In this document: in pieces, positions 43,301-57,100 of the stretch | How the letters are laid out: every line of letters starts with the position of its first letter | Position numbering within the stretch: the stretch's first letter is position 1 | Notes under the pieces: generated by a model | The model's database searches: none | The model's input: only the letters and a program-made list of their open reading frames with translations | What the model was told of the DNA's origin: nothing | NCBI GenBank assembly: GCA_034620365.1 | Contig: JAQGEQ010000078.1 | Span: 62,001 to 126,000 of the forward strand | DNA from: Pegea sp. RAD2-039 | Lineage: Eukaryota; Chordata; Thaliacea; Salpida; Salpidae | Length of the DNA: 64,000 nt | Reading direction: 5' to 3' | Program-made: the position numbers and the translations under genes

Positions 43301-44140
43301 TTTATTATCTGACTATAACTGAATAAAAATAAAATCTGTATCTATTAAAGGAACCTGAACTTCAAGCTTTCACTAAGTTATATCTGAATCTTTAACGAAA
43401 CTTTATTAATTTATATATTTTTATTTCATTTTTTGGTAGGAGAAATTAGACTAATGTAGAATAAAATAGTAAAAACAATTTATATAAAAAATAATTTAAC
43501 TTGAATTTATGATGAATATCAAAACTAAAAACCAATGGCATTTTATTTATATAAAAGTAACTCATAAAACTTAACCAAATCTATCATATCAATAACAGAT
43601 AATTCTCTTGCATCACATAAAATATAATTATTCATAAATTAAAAAATACATTGGATATATTCAAAATATAATATAAAAAACTAGATAAAGCATAAACCGA
43701 AACTTCACACTTAAAACTTTGTAAACAACGTTTTTCAATGAAGACAAATTTCAACGCTTTCAACGATATTCAAAAATACTCGTCATCTATAAAAACACTA
43801 TAAACTTATTGATAACTAATATATATAATTAAAAAATTATGTTGTTTAATAAAACAATCAATTTATTAAAGTATGAAGAAAAAATGTTAATGAAATTTTA
43901 TTGGTGGTGCTTCCGAGTTCAAAGTATCTGGATGAGCATAAAATAAAAGGAATCATAAATCAAAGATACTTAACCAAAGAGCGACTGAACGACGGTATAA
44001 GAATGAAATTACTAATTATCTTTGTTTTAGTGGACACGCTCGAGACTAAGAAAGCCAAAGCACAAAAGGATGCATTTTTTACAAAGGGGTGATTAAGATT
44101 TCTAGGTGATTGTAGAATCTTTATCTTCCTTGCAGTTTCT
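43301..44140. other. Upstream region of DMC1
   Basis: A-rich on the plus strand, hence T-rich on the DMC1 sense strand. No gene seen; the 63-codon frame at 43901-44092 is probably part of the degraded repeat that follows. Confidence 0.45.
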
Positions 44141-44144
44141 TCTC

Positions 44145-44580
44145 TTATCTGCAGCGTGACCTACTAAAAGTATACACAAACTGACTATGCGCTGCAATCT
44201 GAGGCAATTGAGAGAGTTTCAAGGAGGATTTTACAAAGTATATTTTGTAGGTGCCCTTGTTTCTGCAGATATGTGAGAGTTTGTTATGAAATACAAAATT
44301 TAATAAACAGTTGTTCTCCAGTCTGGGGACGTGACCAACCAAACAAAGCCTGTATATCGCGAGTATTGTTTCGATGCTTGGCAACTTAGCTTTTTCAGAT
44401 ACTTTTAGGAATGAAATCCAATCATTTAAAGCAAAAGATATTTTGAAGTCAGTTTTGATGGAAATAGTTGAGAAGTTACAAATGAAGACCGTATAAGACC
44501 AAATATTCGAAATCATATAGAAGTGCGTTTAAAACGACAGCTCTGTACAGACCAATCTTTGTCTCGTTTTGTTCCAACTT
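44145..44580 (-). pseudogene. Decayed LINE C-terminal fragment
   Basis: Read on the minus strand, the open frame at 44145-44516 resembles the region after the reverse transcriptase of endonuclease-RT elements. Seen are DWISFLKVSEKAKLPSIETI, YRLCLVGHVPRLENN, FHNKLSHICRNKGTYK and FVKSSLKLSQL, the equivalents of the family's VLEKAGLPSIE, RWAGHVARMED and RNRGAPKKRYKDQLK blocks. The preceding KIGLYRAV-like segment extends to about 44580. It probably belongs to the same broad family as the endonuclease remnant at 17550-18360. Confidence 0.7.
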
Positions 44581-44584
44581 TACT

Positions 44585-46222
44585 GAAAAAAAATTAAATT
44601 GATATTTATACATGCATTATTGAATATTATCTTAAGTATGAATCTACAAAATACTTTAATTTAATTCATTAGTATTGTTATTTTAGTAAATAGTTAGTCT
44701 TAAAACAATACTTGACTAATTTCAATAGAATATGCGATTTTGAATGTAGTTTATACTAGTTTTTAGAAAATTATGTTTACACTAAAATATCTTTTTACAA
44801 CTTGTTTATACAAACTATTTAGGTTATTTAATTATAAACATCGAAGCGACTAGTATAAGCTAATGCCAATTACTAATATAGAATATAAGTAAAAGCAAAT
44901 TATAGTTATAACGAACAATAATTCTGTTCTATATTTTATAAAATACGTTTTTTAAACTCTATTCAACTACTAAAATGTAATATAATAGTTTGTATAAATT
45001 AAATTCCACCGAAGTTATTCTAAATGACTACTTTTCAAAATCAGCTTGGTACTGAAGCTAAAGAAAAATTTAACTATGAACACAACGAAAAATACTCGGT
45101 AGTATAGATTCTAATTTCAGATTAATGAGCTCAACAACTCAATAAAAGCTTTATTTAATTTATTAAATCTGTATTTTTCAACGGACAAGTACTCATAACG
45201 TATTACTAGTATTCGTGACCTTTCTACTAAGCCTTTAAATGACTCTATTTGTAGAAGTAGGCAAGAAATAAACTGGAAACTTATTAAGTAAGACTGTAAA
45301 TTATACTTTGTTTTTGAAAGATGTGAACTATAAAGCATGTAGCAAAATTGATTGACAATCAGAAAAATAATATCATAGGTTTATTTAGTCTTTTTTTAAC
45401 TCAAACTATTGTTTTCACCAATATCAATAGAAATTGCAAAAAGTGGGAAAAACTTATATTCTGTAAATTGCAGATTTCAACTCTGATATTTGTTTGAAAA
45501 AAAAGTTAAATGATCTAATTTCAAGAAGAAGCTAATTCAAAGTGGCTTGTAATTTCCATATATGTATACCCGGTTTTTCGAATTCAAAGTTATCTGACCA
45601 ATTAATCAAAATAAGTTAAACGTACTCTTACAGCACTAATACATTTTAAGTTATAAGCTCCAAACTAGTTAAACCAGTTTGGATACTTAGCTTATAACAA
45701 TTTGAAAATTCAAATGAAAAAGTAGCAGTAGATTGCCTTAAAAGTACCTTTAAACAAAGAAAAAGGTGGACACATAGTGCAAAACTGGAACTAATTAATC
45801 AAACCAAAAGTATTTTATCAATCTGTTATATTTTATTTACCAATAATAAAATATTGATGCACTTAGAATGTAAAGGATATATTTTGAAGAACTGCTGGGT
45901 ATTGCAGGCTTCTGCTAAAATTGTAATACAGTTTATAAACGAAAATATTACATCTAAATGGTCCTTCCTTTACCAGTCGTAAATAAACTTGATATATGGT
46001 TTCTTATTTCGAAAATTATGACATAAATACCAGGTAAAAGATTTAAGAAAACAACGACGTTTAAAATTTAATCTCTATGATAAATATAACCTGTTATCCT
46101 TCTTTATTTATTAAAACTCCTGAAATACTGATTTACAAAAGCAAGCTCTCAATTTAAGAGATAATTCCGACCCCAGGTGAAGACATATTTATAAAACTCC
46201 TGAGAAAAGCCATAAAAAACTC
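44585..46222. other. Intergenic, AT-rich
   Basis: No coding or RNA gene supported on either strand. Confidence 0.5.
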
Positions 46223-46265
46223 GTGAGAATGTGTGTTATCTCTTTAGGCACCCTCCTTCACATTT
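46223..46265 (+). mobile_element. Short LINE 3' UTR fragment with an 11-nt internal deletion
   Basis: Matches GTGAGAATGTGTGTTA and CTCTTTAGGCACCCTCCTTC of the LINE at 7850-9634 but lacks the 11 bases between them. It has no AATA tail. Confidence 0.75.
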
Positions 46266-47612
46266 AGATATATAAAAAAGAAAACGTATTCAATCTTGCA
46301 AATAGCAGCTTGTTGTTTCATATCTTAAATGAGTGATTTTACTTCGTTTTGATTATCTTTTCTATAAATTTTATTCGCTTATTTAGTCTGATTTTATTCA
46401 CAGCTCTAAAATAAAACCCTTCCGATATATATTCCAAATATGGATTGCTTCTAAAAAATTCGGTAAAAAATTTATAAGATCCGGTTGAATACTTAGCCTG
46501 TAAAAAGTTTGTATTCAACAAAATTATCATCGATGTTATTTTTTACTTTAAATACTATTTTTAGCTTGTTATGTTTAGCTTTTTAGTTTGTAAAAAAATA
46601 CATTAATAAAACTTTTAAGCTTTTTCAAACTGTTTATTTTGCTTTTACAATAAAGATGTAACAGTTTTCATTATCTAAGATTTTTTATGCTTTATCTGTT
46701 TAGTTATATTTAAGTTGATATTTTATATTTTTGCATTCTGGTAGAATACAATTATTCTGCTACTTGTAGTTAAATTAAATCTTCATACATTTTAATGCTC
46801 ATAAAATGGTATCATAAAATAACTATAAGTACATTTTTATTTTTTATTAGTCTTAAGAATTGAATCTGACTTAATGGAAATGAAAATAAATTTTATTGTG
46901 AATGTAATTTCTATTTTCATCCTCTATCTTTATTTTATGATTTCATAAATTATTTAAATTAGCAGCAAATTTAATCCAACTGCAAACCCAAATTATGAAG
47001 TAATTTTTTTATACATAAATAAACAATGATTTTTTATAGTTATTTGTTTTATTTTTATCAGTTTTATTTTTATAATATTTATTTTACTTCTGTTTTGTGT
47101 TTACTAAAATTGTAATTTGAACTATTTTATGATTTTCATAAAAATAATAATAAAGTAAAATATTTTGTAAAAACAATTTTTATAAAACATTTAAAAAACT
47201 TTTTTTTTGTTTAACCTTCTATAAATGGATATTGTACATTTAGTTTTATAATAATATCTTTGATTTTTATTATTATTTCTGGTTTAATTATTACTATAGC
47301 TAGATTTCCAAAATCTATTTAAATTTTATAATTGTTGAGTTTTTATAGTAATGAAATTTATATCTATTTATAAAATAAATTTCTTTTTGAAAATATACAT
47401 TAAACAACTTATAAAAAATCTTTTTATAAGAATTTTCTTTTATTGAAAAGTTGTTAAAACTTTCATATTTAATTATTATATTTATGGTAAACTGATTTTT
47501 AAGTTGAATATGTTTTTTATATTATTTCATATTCTTATTTACTCACATATAATTATTCTTAAATAGTTTTTTCGAATTTAGTATCTTTTTTTATCTTATT
47601 AATTTAATTAAA
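46266..47612. other. Intergenic upstream of UBE2M, T-rich
   Basis: No gene seen. From about 46550 to the UBE2M ATG the plus strand is dominated by T and A with little C or G, like the leaders of DEK and the WD40 gene. Confidence 0.45.
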
Positions 47613-49622
47613 ATGATCAAGCTTGAAGCATTGAGACAGAAAAAAGGGAGTTCAAATAGCAATAGCTCAATGTCAAAAAAAAATTCTGCAGCTCATATAA
47701 GAATTTCAAAAGGTTTGTCATTTTTCTGATTTCTTGTAAAAGTATATAGGATAATTGAGACAAGGAAAAGCTCATTAATAACCCAGGTAGAAAAACCTGG
47801 TTAGTCTGGTCGATGACAACACTTCTAAGAGACACAAAACTCCGAATTTAAAGCAGGAGTTGGAGCCTTGTAGGTAGCTCTTTGCTGTACTCAGTGTCGT
47901 TCTGATAGCTCCTTTGACACCAGCTGGGTGCAACAGCATCAGTCTCTGTTCTGCTGCATACCTTGTTGGCAAGGAAGGTGGAATCCTGCTGCATGAATCT
48001 TTATAATTTTTGCCCAGGCTTAGCCCAGTTCTTGATCAAAGCAGGCCATACTACTACATAGAATAATGTTATGACTTTATAGAGATATAAATTTGTTAAA
48101 TTTTCATTTGATTTATAAAATTAATATACAAAAATTTTTCATGATTAAAATTGTTTAAAACATTTTTTAAATTTGATTAACCATTCAAATTATTTTTTAT
48201 ACATTTTGTTATTTTCTATGCTTAATGTTTAATAATCATCATTCTAATATTCTATTTATAAAAGATAATAAAATTGAAGAATAATTAGAATTGATTTATT
48301 TCAGTTTTGAATATTATAAAACAAGAGTTCTAAATTAGTTGCTTAAGTTGTCCTTTTTCTTATTCTTTATATTTAAATCTATTTTATTTTAAATATGATA
48401 TTCAAATATTCTTTATTTTTATTTACTCTGATCACATTTTTTAGATTTGAATGAGCTGGAAGATTCTAAGACCTACCAGACTGTTTTCCCAGATCCTGAT
48501 GACTTATCCTTCTTCAAGCTCTTTGTTCAACCTGATGAAGGATTTTATAAAGGTGGAAAGTTCTCTTTTTCCATTAAGGTTTTCCATCTTTTCTATTTAC
48601 ATTATCTAAAAATAATATTGTTAATTGTTTATTCAAATTGTTTGTTTGAATTTATCAATTTGGTAACTTTTTTTTAATCTTAAGTAATTGTTATTAAATT
48701 TTATACATAGTTGATTAATTTAATATTAACTAGTCTATAAAAAGTTTCAAATATATTTCAAATGAAAAACAGTTGACTATTTTTCAAAATGAATAGATTC
48801 TAGCTCTTGTAGCTGAAGCAACTTTATTTTCATTTAAAAGAAACTTTTACAATAACCAATTTTTTGCTGGCATTAGTTTTGAAAACCATTTTTGTAAATG
48901 TATAGATAAGTCCAGCATATCCTCATGAAGCTCCAAAAGTGAAATGTGAAAATAGAGTTTATCATCCAAACATCGATCTTGAAGGTAATGTTTGTTTGAA
49001 CATTTTAAGAGAAGATTGGAAACCTGTATTATCTATAAGTTCTGTCATATATGGAATTCAGTTTGTTTTATTGGTAAGAATAGTTTTTCACTGTTTATAT
49101 TACTTTAGTTTAACTTTGGGATCCTCAAATGTTTAGTAATCAACGCTGTCGATAAAAGATCGAACTCTTTCAGTTACTTTGATAGTTTTTCTAAATTTAT
49201 AAAAATTCTTTGAATATTTCATATTAATTCTTCCTTCAATCAAATCAACTATTTTGAAGTACTAACAATTTGCTGTTTGGTCATCTGTAATTAACATTTG
49301 TAAAGATCAGTTTTTTCATCTTTTACATCAACCAACTCTTTCACACTGAAAATTATGAATCTAAAGATTTTGAATCTCTTGTTTAGAGTAACAAATCATT
49401 TTTGAAACCATAAAACATTTGTTGTCATCATCAAATCTTCTTCATCTCATAGACAACTTCATTTCACAAACCAACATTTTTTAGGAACCAAATGCAGATG
49501 ATCCCTTAAATCGAGAAGCAGCTGATGCGTTGCGTAGCAACCGGAAAGTATTTGAACAAAATGTGAATCGTTCACTTAGAGGTGGAACTGTAAACAGTAT
49601 CAGGTTCGATCGCTGCATTTAA
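47613..49622 (+). CDS. UBE2M: NEDD8-conjugating enzyme UBC12 homologue, 179 aa, 4 exons
   Basis: Exons: 47613-47712, 48445-48578, 48906-49073, 49485-49622. The N-terminus MIKLEALRQ matches the family's acetylated docking peptide for DCN1 and the NEDD8 E1. The UBC fold is clear: [42 protein letters not shown], the HPN motif (98-100), and catalytic Cys108 in [15 protein letters not shown]. The C-terminus is [19 protein letters not shown] and a final helix. By family knowledge it transfers NEDD8 to cullins, switching on cullin-RING ubiquitin ligases. Intron 1 contains a second copy of the SINE found in FERRY3. AATAAA lies at about 49855. Confidence 0.96.
47757..48050 (+). mobile_element. SINE copy 2 (tRNA head missing), in UBE2M intron 1
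   Basis: Matches the body of the element at 28809-29172 from GACAAAG/GACAAGG through ACTCCGAA, GGAGTTGGAGCCT, TGTACTCAGTGTCG, GGAATCCTGCTGCATG and the terminal GGCCATA. The tRNA-like head is absent, so the copy is 5'-truncated. It lies in the same direction as the host gene. Confidence 0.78.
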
Positions 49623-50608
49623 TCACAACTTCAACTGCTGAATCAATTACTCTGAGTAATCAGCAGCCGGGTGATTGAAGTTTAATGTGGTGATAGCTTT
49701 AGCAACTAGCTACCAGTTGTATTATTTCTTTTATGTTTTGTGCTTTATTTCAATTGTTATCTGATTTTATTAATTAATTTAAAAGGCTTGTATATGTGAG
49801 TAACATCTGCTTAATTTGGTTAAATTTGTCAACTCATCATAAGTTTTTAAATGAAATAAACTTTTCATCAGTAAAACTACTTTTTGTATTTGTCAAGTTC
49901 CCCACTTGTCTTCAGATTATCGATTTATATTATTGTTCATATGGATGTAAATTAAAGTTATTTTTATTTTAGTTTGTATTTATTACTCGCCTTATAAAAC
50001 CTTTCATTTTTATCAACTAATTGTTGGTAACAAGTTTCGAAAGTGTAGTTTTCATTGAGAAAGTGTTTTTAAAATAAATATTTTATGCAGATCACTCACT
50101 AAATTACTAGTTTGTACTATTGTTGATGAGGGGGTGTTACATTTATTTTATCTTGGGTTTCAACCTCTAGTAAAGTTTATTTTGATTCAGCTTCTAATGA
50201 GAAGTTTACTGTTAGCGTTAGTTTCAGTTTGGAGTTTTTTCATAATGAAATTTCAAACAGGAAATTGTATTTTTGAACAACTGGTTTAAACATGTGACAT
50301 TTTCAGTAGCTGATACTGATTGATTGTTTGATAAAATGTTTTCAATTCAGATAATTTTGTCAAATTTTTATCATAATTATCGACATTTCATGAAGCAAGT
50401 GGACAAATAACAAAGTTTAAGATATTCTTTACCTCAATCCTTCTGTCAAAAAGTTTTCTACTTTCAATGCTTTTTAGGTAATCTTTATGAAATATAAGAA
50501 GTTGTCTTGAAAAGGTTTTTATTCAAGTAAAATTCTAGATCTCATCATTTGAAGATTATAAGTGAATCATCTTTAATGATAATTTTCAATTAAAAGATCT
50601 GATGATGA
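49623..50608. other. Convergent intergenic region between UBE2M and the beta-helix gene
   Basis: The two genes end towards each other here, so it should hold both 3' UTRs. No further gene seen. Confidence 0.5.
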
Positions 50609-53600
50609 CTAGGGTATTTTACTTTTTGAAACTCTTCGAAGATCTACTGATCTTATTCCTAGCAGAGTTGCCGGTGAAGTTGGTTGTAGTCTTAAATCAC
50701 AAGAAGCTACATCAACAAACTGTGGATCAACAATCAAGGACTTGCGATCATTATTGGTTTTTGATCTCCATGTAGAAATATTTAAATTTTTTGGAAAAAA
50801 GCTATTTAGCTGATGCTGAGATGAGGACTTGAAGAAATAGATATTTTTATCTAAATGAGGGACTTTATTATACCAGAAATCATTTTTTCTCCACATTCTT
50901 GCATCTTCATCCAGAACATAAATCACATTGTTTCTAAATGATGCAGTCTGTAAAACAGATTTGTAGAGATTAATATAAATTTGTTTCCTAATTTTGTCAT
51001 GATTACTTATTGAACTTAATTAAGTATCAAAGTAAAAAGTTAATTTAGTAAAATATTTTTCGACAAATTACTATTTTTTTTGGTCATATTTTCGAGTAAT
51101 GATATTCACACATGATAACCTGAGTTGGTGAAAGTCCATTTTTTCCCACAGACTTATTACACAATCCAAAAACTCTTTCTTTGTTAGTGTGAAGAATCAT
51201 GTTAGAGATTGCTAAGTTATCATTCCCGCAGTGAAAAGCAATAGAAGCATCTCCAGATCTTGAGATCCAGTTCTTTCTTACTAACAAAACAAAATTTCTG
51301 ATAAAATAATTACTTCAGTTATAAAAGACAATCTTGCTGAGTTTTCACGATCGACTTTTGTGCATCAAGATTTCCAGCTTAGTTACAACAAAAAGCTTTT
51401 TAAAATTGTGCGAAACATGGGATTAGAACCAGAAACATTGAGTTAGAAATCAGAATTTATATTGCTGTCAGACAATTATATTGTTTCTAATATTGAATTA
51501 AAACTCAATGTGAAAAACACATTTAATTGGTTACCAGTTACTGAAGATGCCGCTGTATCTGTATAAACTCCTTTACCACCATATGAGTAAGCTTGTCCTC
51601 CATCAATCACATTTTCTTCTATCAAAGCATGTATATGACACATAGATATATTCTGTATCAAGGAATTTAATAGTTTTATTGTCAGTAAACCATAAATACT
51701 CACAAGAGTTACACCACAGTCACGTTGGTTGGTTGATACATAGATACCAGCAAAATCATTTAAAATTCGTTGTCCATATTTATAAATATGGTTTTGTCTT
51801 AAACGAAAAACTACATCGTTTTTAATATAGTCCTTATCGAATGCCCTTTGCCAACCAACCTTTAAATCAAAGATTGAAACGTAGATGTTCATCAACTTAG
51901 ACTTACCTGGATTCCAGCATAAGCAACTCTTGATATTCGATTTGATACAACGTTGATTTGAGAAACTCCTCTGACATGAATACAACTCGGCTGATAATTT
52001 CCAAATTAGGTAAATATTAAGTAAAATAAACAAGATCAAACTTGTAGCATATTCATAATTCCACATCCGTTGAAACTGTTTTTTCTGATTGTGGCGTTTC
52101 TGGTTGCAAACAGATCATAAGGATCATCTTCATATTCCAAGATTACTCCTTTGTACCCGATGTCGAAAAAGATGTTTTCTCTAATCTAATAAAAATAACT
52201 TAAAAACATTTAGTAAACTGATTGCTAAATATACAGTTTTTGTATCGATTTTATTTCCAACACGTTACTTACAATACATTAACAAAATTAAAATCTGAAG
52301 ATATCTCAAGTTATCTAAGTTCGAAAATAATTAGAAAAAAGAAATTTCACCTGAATATTTGTACAAGATTTAACTGATATAGCAGTGTGGCCAATATGAC
52401 GAAAATTGCAATCTATCACTTCGATACTATCACTTTGAAAGAATTGTAGAACTGCTGGATTGGCATTATATCCATAGAAGTTGTTATCCCCACTTAATTG
52501 AAAATTTAAGCCAGCAAATTTGATGTTTTTAGCTCCTTTTACTATAAAAATTATCAGCTATTACATTAAGCAAATAATTTAATTATATTTAGTTGAAAGA
52601 TTAATTAATTAATCTGTATCATTCTCTAAGAACTTAAACATACTTTAATAAATTACTCGCAAACATTAAATTGTTTGACTTACAATTATATAAGCAAACA
52701 ACCTGTTTAAACCAACTGCAAATACCTTTGAAAAAGTTCGCATTATTCGCTATAAAAACAGTTTTATCTGAAAGAAACCCCAGAGGTGCAACAATACTCA
52801 AAAATCTTCTTCTTTCATGGCAGTAAAATTCTCCAATAGAATCAAGAACTAAAAATAGAAAATCAACCTGACTTTTGCAGATTGACAAATCAACTTTTGA
52901 TTTCTGCGCACTTAAACCAGAACACGTTGAACAATCACTAACCAGCTTATTTCATTAACTTGTACTTCATTTCATTGAACTATATTTAAAGATATATAAT
53001 CTTGATGAGTTCTTTACGAGTTTGAAATTAAAAATTAACATCATCTTCACCTTCGTAAGTGTTTTCAATGATGTACCTCCAACCAGAACCTCGGGGATAT
53101 TCTCCGATTGCCCGCCGCAAAGGACTCTGAAAAATTACTCGCTTGTTGAACTTGGTTACAGTCTTCACTTTCATCCGCTCTGCTGTCCACGATTGAAAGA
53201 TCATTATCTCTCCTCCGTTCTTTAAAGACTTCCACCTCGGCATAATATCAAAAGGTCCAAAAACAAAGCCCCATTTGTTAATTTCATCACAGTGCCTTTG
53301 CTTGAAACCTCCAGAGCTTAGTCGATCACACTGGCTAGATTTCTTCAAAAGATCTTTGATCAGCAAGTAAGGTCCTTCTCCTACAAAATTATAACCATTC
53401 CAATCGTACAGATTTGGTTTTCTACAATTCAAATCTTATTCAAGATATGACGTCATTTGAAGAGCTGTGACGTCACCTAGCTCTGATCAAGCGTTGATCA
53501 TTGAGGAAGATGTGGTTGGAGCATTTGTGAAGAAATCTCGTTCTGTATTCTCGAGTATTTGGTGCAATGATTATCCAATCTTGAAACTGAGAACCTTTTA

Positions 53601-54122
53601 TTGAAATTGCTCCTGAAAGAACTGGAGGAGGTTTTGTTCGCAGATATCTCGTTATTAAGAGTCCATTATCCTATGAAAAGAGTTAAGTTTTTAAAGAATT
53701 TGATCAATTAGCTACACACTTACTCGTTTGTCCAAGTAAATGGGATTTAGAATATGATAAGTGCCAGTTCGGACATATAGTACTGAGTTTTGATGATCTT
53801 GTTTAACTTTCTGCTTTCTGATTTCCATTATCGCGTTTTCAAAGGTCAAAAAAGGTCCATTATCTTTATTATTGGGTTCTGGAAGCGTTCCAGACCACGA
53901 ATCATTGCCATTGTTGGCATCGATATAGAAATAACCAGTTGAACAATTTCCGTAAAATACAAGCTAAGGTGAAATAATTAAAATCATAAAAACATTTAAT
54001 TAATTCATTGTAATTAGGTAAAAATGAGCTCAAAGAATTTTTCTTACATGTAGTACCATCCAAAGTATGATTAAGTTCATTTGACTGTTGAATACTTTAT
54101 TCAAAGCCTTGAAATAGTTCAT
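50609..54122 (-). CDS. Secreted right-handed parallel beta-helix protein, 729 aa, 12 exons
   Basis: Exons on the minus strand: 54048-54122, 53724-53963, 53477-53670, 53051-53421, 52726-52848, 52351-52535, 52042-52185, 51907-51990, 51704-51859, 51535-51652, 51120-51280, 50609-50947; phase closes at 730 codons. Residues 1-25 include a hydrophobic, signal-peptide-like stretch. The N-terminal block (GYFYIDANNGNDSWSGTLPE, VLYVRTGTYHILNPIYL, PPPVLSGAISIKG) matches the opening of pectate-lyase-like proteins. Repeated coils follow (NIKFAGLNF, SIEVIDCNFRHIGHTAISV, NATIRKNSFNGCG, NQINVVSNRI-like, FRLRQNHIYKYGQ, IHALIEENVIDGG, NWISRSGDASIAFH). It ends with the bacterial-style closing block SLIVDPQFVDVASCDLRLQP and SPATLLG. 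A polysaccharide-active enzyme, perhaps glycoside hydrolase family 141-like, is my inference; no catalytic residues could be assigned. Confidence 0.85.
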
Positions 54123-57100
54123 ATCTTTATTCTGATTTCTCGGAATTATTAATAACTGATGAAAACGTCACAATTACTGAAAAACATAGAATTGCTTTCA
54201 ATTATTAAAGATTCTAGAAACTCCTTATTTAAATAAAATTAAAAATTTTATAACAACGATTTTATAGAATAGGTTCAGATATTTTATAACATTAGTATTT
54301 GTCTCAATCTTCATAAGATTATCTTTTTTGCTCTTCATCACAAAATATAACAACTAAAAAAAATAAAATGTGTTTAAAATAATTTTTGCTTGCTAAGCCG
54401 TAGAAAAACAAATTAGCAACCAAAAAAATATTTAAATTTATATATTTTACTCTACCTGACTTAAATTGTTCGAAAATAGTTTGAAATGTTAAAAGTATTA
54501 CCAATTAAGCTAATTAGTTGAAAATAGCACCAAAACATTAAAAAGAGAAATGCTAAAAAAGAAAGAAGTATTTTATTACTACTAATATGTAGAAATATTT
54601 GTACATAATTAATTAAAAATTGTTCAACTTTAAGTCGTGATATAACACTAGACTACTTTTGTGATCTTTACAATTCAACTTTGACACTAATTGAAAGCTT
54701 TCAACAGTTTCATATCAAAGTTTGTTTTAACATAATTTTAGAAAAAATGAGTCTTGATAAATAAACAATAAATAAATGAAGTTATTAAAATGTTGTACGT
54801 TTAAATTTTTGTAATTATAAACCAGTTCATCCAGGCAAGTATTATTTCAGTTTTATTACTTAAAAAAAGATCATTTTCAACCAATAAAAGTTAGGCAGCA
54901 AATAAAACCGAATGTAAAAAACAGATCTGAGCATTTTTTATTTAGATAAATGCCACTAAATTGATTGATAATATTTGACGAATAATTTGTCAACTAAATT
55001 AGACTGTTTAATTTAATTGATATAAGGTTTGTTGAAAAACAGCAAATTTTTTGGCTAATCTTTTTAAATTATCGAGTTTATTTCTAGTAAAATGAAATTA
55101 TCTTCATCGATTTGCACTAAACCAGTAATATTTATATATGAAATTGAACGATGTTTGAATTATTTATGTTGAAAAGCTACACTACTGCTAAAGTATGTAC
55201 TTTATAAAATTAGAGTTACTTTTATTTTTACAAACTCTTAAAATAATTTTTTATTTACAATGGAAAATTTCAAATTTTACTCCAACAAATTTAAGTGTTT
55301 GTAAGCTAATTGATTTACCTTTTATCTTATCTGAGGTTATTTTAAATACTGTTGTAGTTTTCAATAAATGAGAAAAGTCCATTTAATGATAATGAGTACT
55401 ATATTATGTACGATGCTTTCAACTGTGCTTATAATTGAATTGACTCCTTTATATATTTTTTCCATTTTACAAATTTTCAGATAACAATTTTGTAAACAAT
55501 TGTATAAATAAACGTAAACGGTTTTTACTATGTAAACTGGCAATTATTGATTTTCTATAGCTTTTTATGGCTCGTTTAATTTAAATTAACTGAAAAATGT
55601 TGGTATAAACAATCTATATGCTTAATTTGTATGTAATAATCAGTGAATAATTAAAACGCTTACGGGTTTTATGTTTTTTGGGTGAAGAATTAGATTAAGT
55701 AATAAATGAGCTACTACTATTATGAGGATACAAGTATACGTTGCCAAAATGTTTCATTCGGGATCTAAAACCTATTTTGAGGGGTTTTATGTGAGGAAAT
55801 TTAATATATACACATATTAAACAATAATCTTAAAAAAATAAAACAATTGCTATTCGGATAATAAGTAAACAAAAACCATGATTACCAAACAACTCAATTT
55901 TTTAACAGCCTTATTAATTAAATTATTGTTCTCATCATAAAACTGCTGACTTCTTTACTAAAACTAAATTCTTAAAATCACCAGACAACCAAGCAAGAAG
56001 CTTGGAAGTTACTAAAACTTTTATGCATCAATAAGATTTCAGTTAAAAGTATGAGTCATCTAGAAAAGTTGAAATTCTTAAATGCATTGTAACTTCTTTA
56101 ACTACATCAGTTGATTTGGACAAGTGGTATTGGTCACACTGTTTAATTATTCATGATGCTTTAGCTGTTTGACAATATTGAACTAAATTTAGGTATTTTG
56201 TTTGCTCGTCTTGAAGAGGTGATTAAAACTTTGATTTGTAATACTAGTAAGTCTGATTTGAGTCGTACAGCTGATCATTAATATTTCAACTGGGTTGATC
56301 TATCTCTTTGACCTGCAAAACTCTTCAGCCAACAATAATAAACAGTAATATGTCTTAGATTACTACGTCTTAACAGTAATAAACTTAACTTACAGATAGA
56401 AATCGGTTGAAAATACTTGGGACAAATCTATGTTAATAGATGTTTGACAATTGTCAACTAGTTGAAGAGGTTTTATAGAAGTGAAATTATTGTATTTGAT
56501 AATTTTTTTTTGCTTTAACTTTTAATTAAACAATTAAAAGCAAAATTGCTTGCTTCTATTTTCAAATCTCATAAAATATTAATTGTTGTGCATATATTTT
56601 TACTGTAGCTCACAATAATCAATAGTTCCATCTATAATCGTATTTACATCAGCTGAATTTGTAGATTAAATAGAAGTATTATAACACTAAACTATAGATA
56701 TTTAATAGAAAATGAAATATAAAAATGACCTCTATATATTTCTTCTTCGTATTTTAAGTAAAATGGGTGAAGAAGAAACATAATAGAAAAGCGAATAAGT
56801 TTGTATTGTAAGATTTGTTTGTTCAAAAAAATAGTTACCTTCTGAACAAAGTATGCGACGGTTTTGTTCCATTTATAAATATATAACTTAAACTATTTAA
56901 GCAGGAATTTACAAATTGATGAATACTAGTCATATCCATGTTTATGCAAAACAGCTTATTATTAACATCAATTTCAAGAGCGACATCTTTGTTTTACAAC
57001 ATCAAAACATTTTTAATTTGATAAAATTTTTATTTCAAATATTTTGCATAGTTTACATTAGCATTAAAAAATCTAGCTTCAAAGCAGTATACAACTTTTC

